Positions 4,980-7,511 of a stretch of 7,511 nucleotides of DNA are shown here, piece by piece; the stretch's first letter is position 1; every line of letters begins with the position of its first letter. The notes beneath the pieces were generated by a model that worked only from the letters and a program-made list of their open reading frames with translations, was not told where the DNA came from and did no database searches. The stretch is from positions 1-7,511 of the forward strand of contig CAJUKY010000039.1 in the NCBI GenBank assembly GCA_910587055.1. The letters are read 5' to 3'. A program made the position numbers and the translations under genes. The DNA is from Candidatus Gastranaerophilales bacterium. Lineage in GTDB: Bacteria > Cyanobacteriota > Vampirovibrionia > Gastranaerophilales > Gastranaerophilaceae.

Positions 4980-5109
4980 CTTTTCTTCTCCGTTGCTTTA
5001 GTAATTCAGATAATTTGGGGATGACAGTCTTAAATTCCACAGTTTTTGGCGGTTTCTCGGCTTTTAATTATTTTTGCCGGCGGTTTAGTACAAAAACTTC
5101 TCTACTACT

Positions 5110-5138
5110 ATTGTAACATACTTTTAAAAACTCCGCAA
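5110..5138 (-). promoter_or_regulatory. Promoter of the glycosidase gene
   Basis: On the minus strand TTGCGG (5138-5133), a 17-bp spacer, then TACAAT (5115-5110). The leader would be about 125 nt. It contains two GGCGGTTT direct repeats (near 5048 and 5079) and a possible CGGC/GCCG hairpin. Together with the hpf promoter and hpf leader these account for what I see in the 4980-5345 gap. Confidence 0.55.
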
Positions 5139-5233
5139 CCCCTTTATTGATAGTATTTTTCACACTTAATACGAAAATTTTTGAGACATATATTTAAATT
5201 TAAAATTTTAATAAAGTTTTATGACTTTCGGGC

Positions 5234-5262
5234 TTTAAATTCAAATTAAAATAATGTATAAT
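5234..5262 (+). promoter_or_regulatory. hpf promoter
   Basis: A perfect TATAAT (5257-5262) has a poor -35 box, TTTAAA (5234-5239), at 17-bp spacing, in very AT-rich DNA. The transcript would start near 5268 and immediately form the hairpin at 5265-5307. Confidence 0.5.
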
Positions 5263-5264
5263 TA

Positions 5265-5307
5265 TAAAAGCTGCTAACAGGAAAGGATGAAAAATTAGCG
5301 GCTTTTA
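5265..5307 (+). other. 5' leader hairpin of hpf with a purine-rich loop
   Basis: Bases 5265-5277 pair with 5295-5307 in 13 consecutive pairs, one of them G-T. The 17-nt loop (5278-5294) contains AGGAAAGGATG, a Shine-Dalgarno-like stretch and an ATG that opens only M-K-N-stop. The stem is followed by only a short T-run inside the pairing, so it is probably not a terminator. As it lies at the predicted 5' end, it could stabilise the RNA or act as a control element. Confidence 0.5.
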
Positions 5308-5345
5308 AGATGAGAAGACAAGTTTAGAAACGGAGAAACTTATTT

Positions 5346-5699
5346 ATGCACATCCATGTAAACGGACGTAACCTTGAAATTACCGATGCGATTAAAGCTT
5401 ATGTTAAAGAAAAAGTAGGAAAAGTTGCAGCGCATTATGACCAAATTCAAGGAATTGACGTTGTTTTAACCGTTATCAAAAACCCTTCAGTATCAGATTC
5501 TCACATAGCCGAAGTGAACTGCAAAATGCTCGGAGATACTGTCAGAGTTGAAGAAAAAGCAGAATCTATGTATGCAAGTATTGATTTAGTATCAGACAAG
5601 CTTGACCGTCAGGTAAGAAAATTTAAAGAAAAGAATGCAAAGTCAAAAACCGGTGCCGAATCAATCAGAACAGCGGCAGGTGAGATAGAAGAAGCTTAA
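5346..5699 (+). CDS. hpf: Ribosome hibernation promoting factor, short form (HPF/RaiA family)
   Basis: This protein binds the A/P-site channel of the 30S subunit in resting cells and keeps ribosomes inactive but intact. The 117 residues are one S30AE domain (2-98) with the family pattern MHIHVNGRNLEITDAIKAYV, a central beta sheet, and the C-terminal helix MYASIDLVSDKLDRQVRKFK (75-94), followed by a short acidic tail. It lacks the C-terminal dimerisation domain of the long form (about 180 residues or more) usual in Cyanobacteria and Firmicutes, so it would not make 100S dimers by itself. The start has a GGAG ten bases upstream. The gene is a single transcription unit with its own promoter, a leader hairpin and a strong terminator, consistent with stress or stationary-phase control. 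Confidence 0.92.
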   Translation: MHIHVNGRNLEITDAIKAYVKEKVGKVAAHYDQIQGIDVVLTVIKNPSVSDSHIAEVNCKMLGDTVRVEEKAESMYASIDLVSDKLDRQVRKFKEKNAKSKTGAESIRTAAGEIEEA

Positions 5700-5717
5700 A
5701 ATTTAAAAATATATCTT

Positions 5718-5746
5718 AAAAAGCGGGTGTAAAAGCCCGCTTTTTT
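5718..5746 (+). terminator. Intrinsic terminator of hpf
   Basis: AAAAAGCGGG (5718-5727) pairs perfectly with CCCGCTTTTT (5736-5745) around an 8-nt loop and ends in six T. It lies 19 bp after the hpf stop. The A-run at the other side makes it potentially bidirectional. Confidence 0.92.
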
Positions 5747-5839
5747 GTATAAAGAATTTGTTTAAAAAAAATTGAAGGCAATTTTTATTCAGCAAAATAC
5801 TTTATTAATTAGAGAGAGATTTTTAAAAAGAGGATTAAA

Positions 5840-6397
5840 ATGGCTGTTGAAAACACTAAAATTTATACTCAAAATTGGGATGCAGAATATCTAAAAGGGT
5901 GCAAAGAAGGACTTAGACTGCGTGATGCAAACAATGACGGCTTTACTACAGCAGATGAAATGATTGCAGACAACAACAGGCTGGTATCCATATTTAAAAA
6001 TCAATCAATGTTCACTGAACGCGCTGATGAATTAATGAATACACAGGCAAGCATTTTTCAAAAATATGCCGGTAATGACGGAATTCTATCATCTGCCGAA
6101 TATGCAAACTGTATTAATTCTCCCGAATGGAATGACACATTAAAAACTTTCAAGCAGCTGGATAAAGAATATCAGGCATCATTTGACAGTGAAGAAACCA
6201 CGCAGCAAAACACTGTTAAAAATAGTACAACTGCAATAAATACAGGCAATTCAAACTTCTTTTCAAATGCATTTTCAAGCTTTTTTGATAAAGTAATAAA
6301 ATCATTCAGTGAAATAATATCTACAAACCCGAGCGATATAAATAAAGCAGAAAAAACGGAATGGACAACAAAAAACAGGTCATCCTATCTGGCATAA
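5840..6397 (+). CDS. Uncharacterised protein with one EF-hand calcium-binding loop
   Basis: I do not recognise the family. The 185 residues have a canonical EF-hand loop at 29-40 (DANNDGFTTADE: D, N and D at positions 1, 3 and 5, G at 6, E at 12), flanked by helix-like segments. A second, degenerate loop around 76-87 (GNDGILSSAEY) keeps D-G and the final E but lacks the first aspartate. The middle (about 115-140) is rich in T, N, S and Q and looks disordered. The C-terminal part (about 138-162, NFFSNAFSSFFDKVIKSF) is an amphipathic or hydrophobic helix. There is no signal peptide and no clear membrane span. The start follows AGAGGA by five bases. No clear promoter is seen in the 140-bp gap after hpf. 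A calcium-responsive or secreted (non-Sec) role is possible, but this is speculation. It stands alone between hpf and pckA. Confidence 0.85.
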   Translation: MAVENTKIYTQNWDAEYLKGCKEGLRLRDANNDGFTTADEMIADNNRLVSIFKNQSMFTERADELMNTQASIFQKYAGNDGILSSAEYANCINSPEWNDTLKTFKQLDKEYQASFDSEETTQQNTVKNSTTAINTGNSNFFSNAFSSFFDKVIKSFSEIISTNPSDINKAEKTEWTTKNRSSYLA

Positions 6398-6410
6398 CCT
6401 GTTTTTGTTT
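6371..6410 (+). terminator. Terminator overlapping the end of the EF-hand gene
   Basis: AAAAACAGGT (6371-6380) pairs perfectly with ACCTGTTTTT (6397-6406) around a 16-nt loop. The hairpin begins 27 bp before the end of the coding sequence, and the stop codon (6395-6397) lies at the edge of the loop. T-rich DNA follows on the plus strand. On the minus strand the stem is followed by TTTTTTG, so it can also stop transcripts leaving pckA. Confidence 0.75.
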
Positions 6411-6424
6411 CTTGCTTTTATTTT

Positions 6425-6453
6425 AATGCTTTACACACGGCTTAAGCTTGCTT
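6425..6453. repeat. Direct repeat of the pckA 3' end, outer copy
   Basis: These 29 bases are identical to 6523-6551, which span the last codons, stop and 3' flank of pckA. The copies are 98 bp apart. The outer copy lies between the EF-hand terminator and pckA and encodes nothing by itself. Confidence 0.8.
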
Positions 6454-6522
6454 CTGAGCGGGTTTCACCCGCACGAAGCTTCGTACGGTGCCGCATTTAG
6501 CCAATGCTCACCGCATTGCCCA
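6454..6522. repeat. String of hairpins between the two direct repeats
   Basis: This 69-bp insert holds three adjoining palindromes. GCGGGT-TTC-ACCCGC lies at 6458-6472 and a perfect 12-bp palindrome ACGAAGCTTCGT at 6473-6484. The third has stem CGGTG/CACCG (6486-6490 and 6509-6513) with inner GCATT/AATGC. It is more GC-rich than its surroundings. The layout suggests a small palindromic repeat or insertion after pckA. No T-run follows, so it is not a simple terminator. Confidence 0.55.
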
Positions 6523-6551
6523 AATGCTTTACACACGGCTTAAGCTTGCTT
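6523..6551. repeat. Direct repeat, copy at the pckA stop codon
   Basis: This is identical to 6425-6453. It contains the codons for the final Q-A-S-L-S-R-V and the TAA of pckA, so one copy is coding and the other is not. Confidence 0.8.
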
Positions 6552-7511
6552 GCTTTACAACGTTTTCAAGAGCTTCAAGAGCATCTGCCGGAAGTTTATC
6601 CAAGCCTGCTTTTTCGGTTTCTCTTGATTTTACAAAGTCAATTCTGTCTTGCATACGTTTTACAAACTGATCTTTATATTCAGCGTTGTTGAAGCTTGCA
6701 TCAAAGCCTTCAACATCCATAATTTCAATATCTGAGAAGCCTTCCCATTTATGGAATTTAGCAGTGCCTTCAACGATAGCTTCAATAACACCCAAGGTGT
6801 GTTTAGGCTGAACTTTTGTACCCATAAATTCGCCTGTATTTAAGATGTAGCAATCAACGCCGTCTTCAATTAATTGTTTAAATCTTGTGTAATCCATTTC
6901 TAAAGGATAAACTCTGAACGGGTTAGCATAAGGTTCAACAACTAAAGCATTCGGGTCAACGCCTTTTGCTAATCTTTCAGCAGAAGAACGTTTTGTAGCA
7001 AGAGTAGCACCCATAGCAGATCCTAATGATGCACCTGATAATTTTAATACAGGAGGAATTGTAGGATCTTTCATAAGCCAGAAGATAGCATTAATAGGCT
7101 GGTCAATTCTGTCTACTCTGTTTGGTGACCATAATTTAGATTTAACGGCACGACCGTTACCGTTTCTGATATCTTCCGTGATTGAGTATAATTTACCGTC
7201 TGCTGAAGCGATAACACCTGCGTTTTGCTGGGTTAAAATGTATTTATTGTCATTGCAGCCAATCGGGTAGTCTGCAGTTTTGTCAAAATATGCAGGTTCA
7301 AGAGCGATAGTATATTTATCATGAACGTTGATAATAAACGCGTCATCATGAAGAACGGTAATATCATATTTATTGTTGTGTTTTGCGTGTGTAATTGTTG
7401 ATTTGCCTGAACCGGATAAACCGAACACAGCAACCTGGAATGATTTATTTTCGCCGAGGTTGTATCTTTTCATACCGCCGTGGCAAGAAGCATAGCCGTT
7501 TCTTGCAGCAG
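6529..7511 (-). CDS. pckA: Phosphoenolpyruvate carboxykinase, ATP type (5' end outside window)
   Basis: This enzyme converts oxaloacetate and ATP to phosphoenolpyruvate, CO2 and ADP (or the reverse), in gluconeogenesis and anaplerosis. About 327 C-terminal residues are visible. The frame stays open to the window edge, so the ATG at 7473 (preceded in frame by N-G-Y-A-S-C-H-G-G) is internal. Counting from it, the P-loop FGLSGSGKST is at 17-26, the metal-binding HDDAF at 42-46, the EPAYFDKT segment at 59-66, and DPTIPPVLKL at 136-145. The C-terminal lobe (NPFRVYPL, CYILNTGEFMGTK) matches the family's A-Y-L-V-N-T-G-W region. Full-length enzymes have about 530-540 residues. The sequence is diverged from the E. 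coli type, but the ATP-specific P-loop form GLSGSGKS supports ATP over GTP. The stop lies in a 29-bp repeat. It is convergent with the EF-hand gene. Confidence 0.9.
   Translation of the reverse strand, partial: AARNGYASCHGGMKRYNLGENKSFQVAVFGLSGSGKSTITHAKHNNKYDITVLHDDAFIINVHDKYTIALEPAYFDKTADYPIGCNDNKYILTQQNAGVIASADGKLYSITEDIRNGNGRAVKSKLWSPNRVDRIDQPINAIFWLMKDPTIPPVLKLSGASLGSAMGATLATKRSSAERLAKGVDPNALVVEPYANPFRVYPLEMDYTRFKQLIEDGVDCYILNTGEFMGTKVQPKHTLGVIEAIVEGTAKFHKWEGFSDIEIMDVEGFDASFNNAEYKDQFVKRMQDRIDFVKSRETEKAGLDKLPADALEALENVVKQASLSRV

Noticed and set aside
6425..6551. CRISPR-like repeat-spacer pair
   Set aside because: Only two repeat copies, one inside a coding sequence, and the spacer is itself palindromic; no cas genes.
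6488..6692. Overlapping plus-strand frames of about 60 codons
   Set aside because: They lie mostly antisense to pckA and start in the hairpin string; no ribosome binding site.
7233..7433. Minus-strand frame of 66 codons inside pckA
   Set aside because: It is in another frame of a well-supported enzyme and has no family features.
6529..7473. Complete short kinase starting at the ATG at 7473
   Set aside because: The frame stays open upstream with family-like residues and no ribosome binding site; the motifs place this ATG inside phosphoenolpyruvate carboxykinase.

Overview
The window is AT-rich bacterial chromosomal DNA with normal housekeeping genes. It suggests a low-GC, possibly gut-associated bacterium near the Cyanobacteria, such as a Melainabacteria/Vampirovibrionia (Gastranaerophilales) genome. 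The hints are the order rpmG, tRNA-Trp, secE, nusG, rplK, a tRNA-Trp whose D and anticodon arms look cyanobacterial, a stand-alone PilT, and the protein style. This placement is inference from memory; no marker here proves it.

Layout. Positions 1-1800 (minus strand) hold a translation/transcription operon read right to left: rpmG (L33), tRNA-Trp, secE, nusG and the first seven codons of rplK (L11). Two spacers in it, rpmG to tRNA-Trp and nusG to rplK, are longer than needed and are full of hairpins and repeats, including a broken copy of the 5' end of the tRNA. Positions 1860-3083 (minus) carry pilT, the retraction ATPase of type IV pili, with its own promoter and terminator.

Positions 3160-3590 are the most interesting part. 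A 78-residue XRE-type regulator on the plus strand is preceded by two nearly identical 18-bp palindromic operators 62 bp apart (about six helical turns). Between them lie overlapping divergent promoters. The leftward promoter has a perfect TTGACA box and a 17-bp spacer, but the next thing in its path is not a gene: it is an intrinsic terminator about 130 nt away. This predicts a repressor-controlled small RNA, or an attenuated distal leader of pilT about 275 nt long.

Positions 3594-4979 (minus) encode a membrane-anchored phosphodiester glycosidase-domain (NAGPA/DUF2233) protein, tail-to-tail with the regulator with only 5 bp between them. A set of palindromes lies in its N-terminal codons. 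The 366-bp divergent region that follows holds its promoter and that of hpf. Positions 5346-5746 (plus) encode a short-form ribosome hibernation factor with a hairpin leader and a strong terminator. Positions 5840-6410 (plus) encode an unrecognised protein with one clear EF-hand loop, whose terminator hairpin begins inside the coding sequence. Positions 6425-7511 (minus) hold the C-terminal two-thirds of an ATP-type phosphoenolpyruvate carboxykinase. The 3' end of that gene is duplicated downstream around a string of three hairpins.

The genes link loosely. The left block is protein synthesis and Sec export, hpf protects idle ribosomes, pckA is gluconeogenesis/anaplerosis, and pilT and the glycosidase act at the envelope. 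There is no phage, transposase, CRISPR array or defence cluster.
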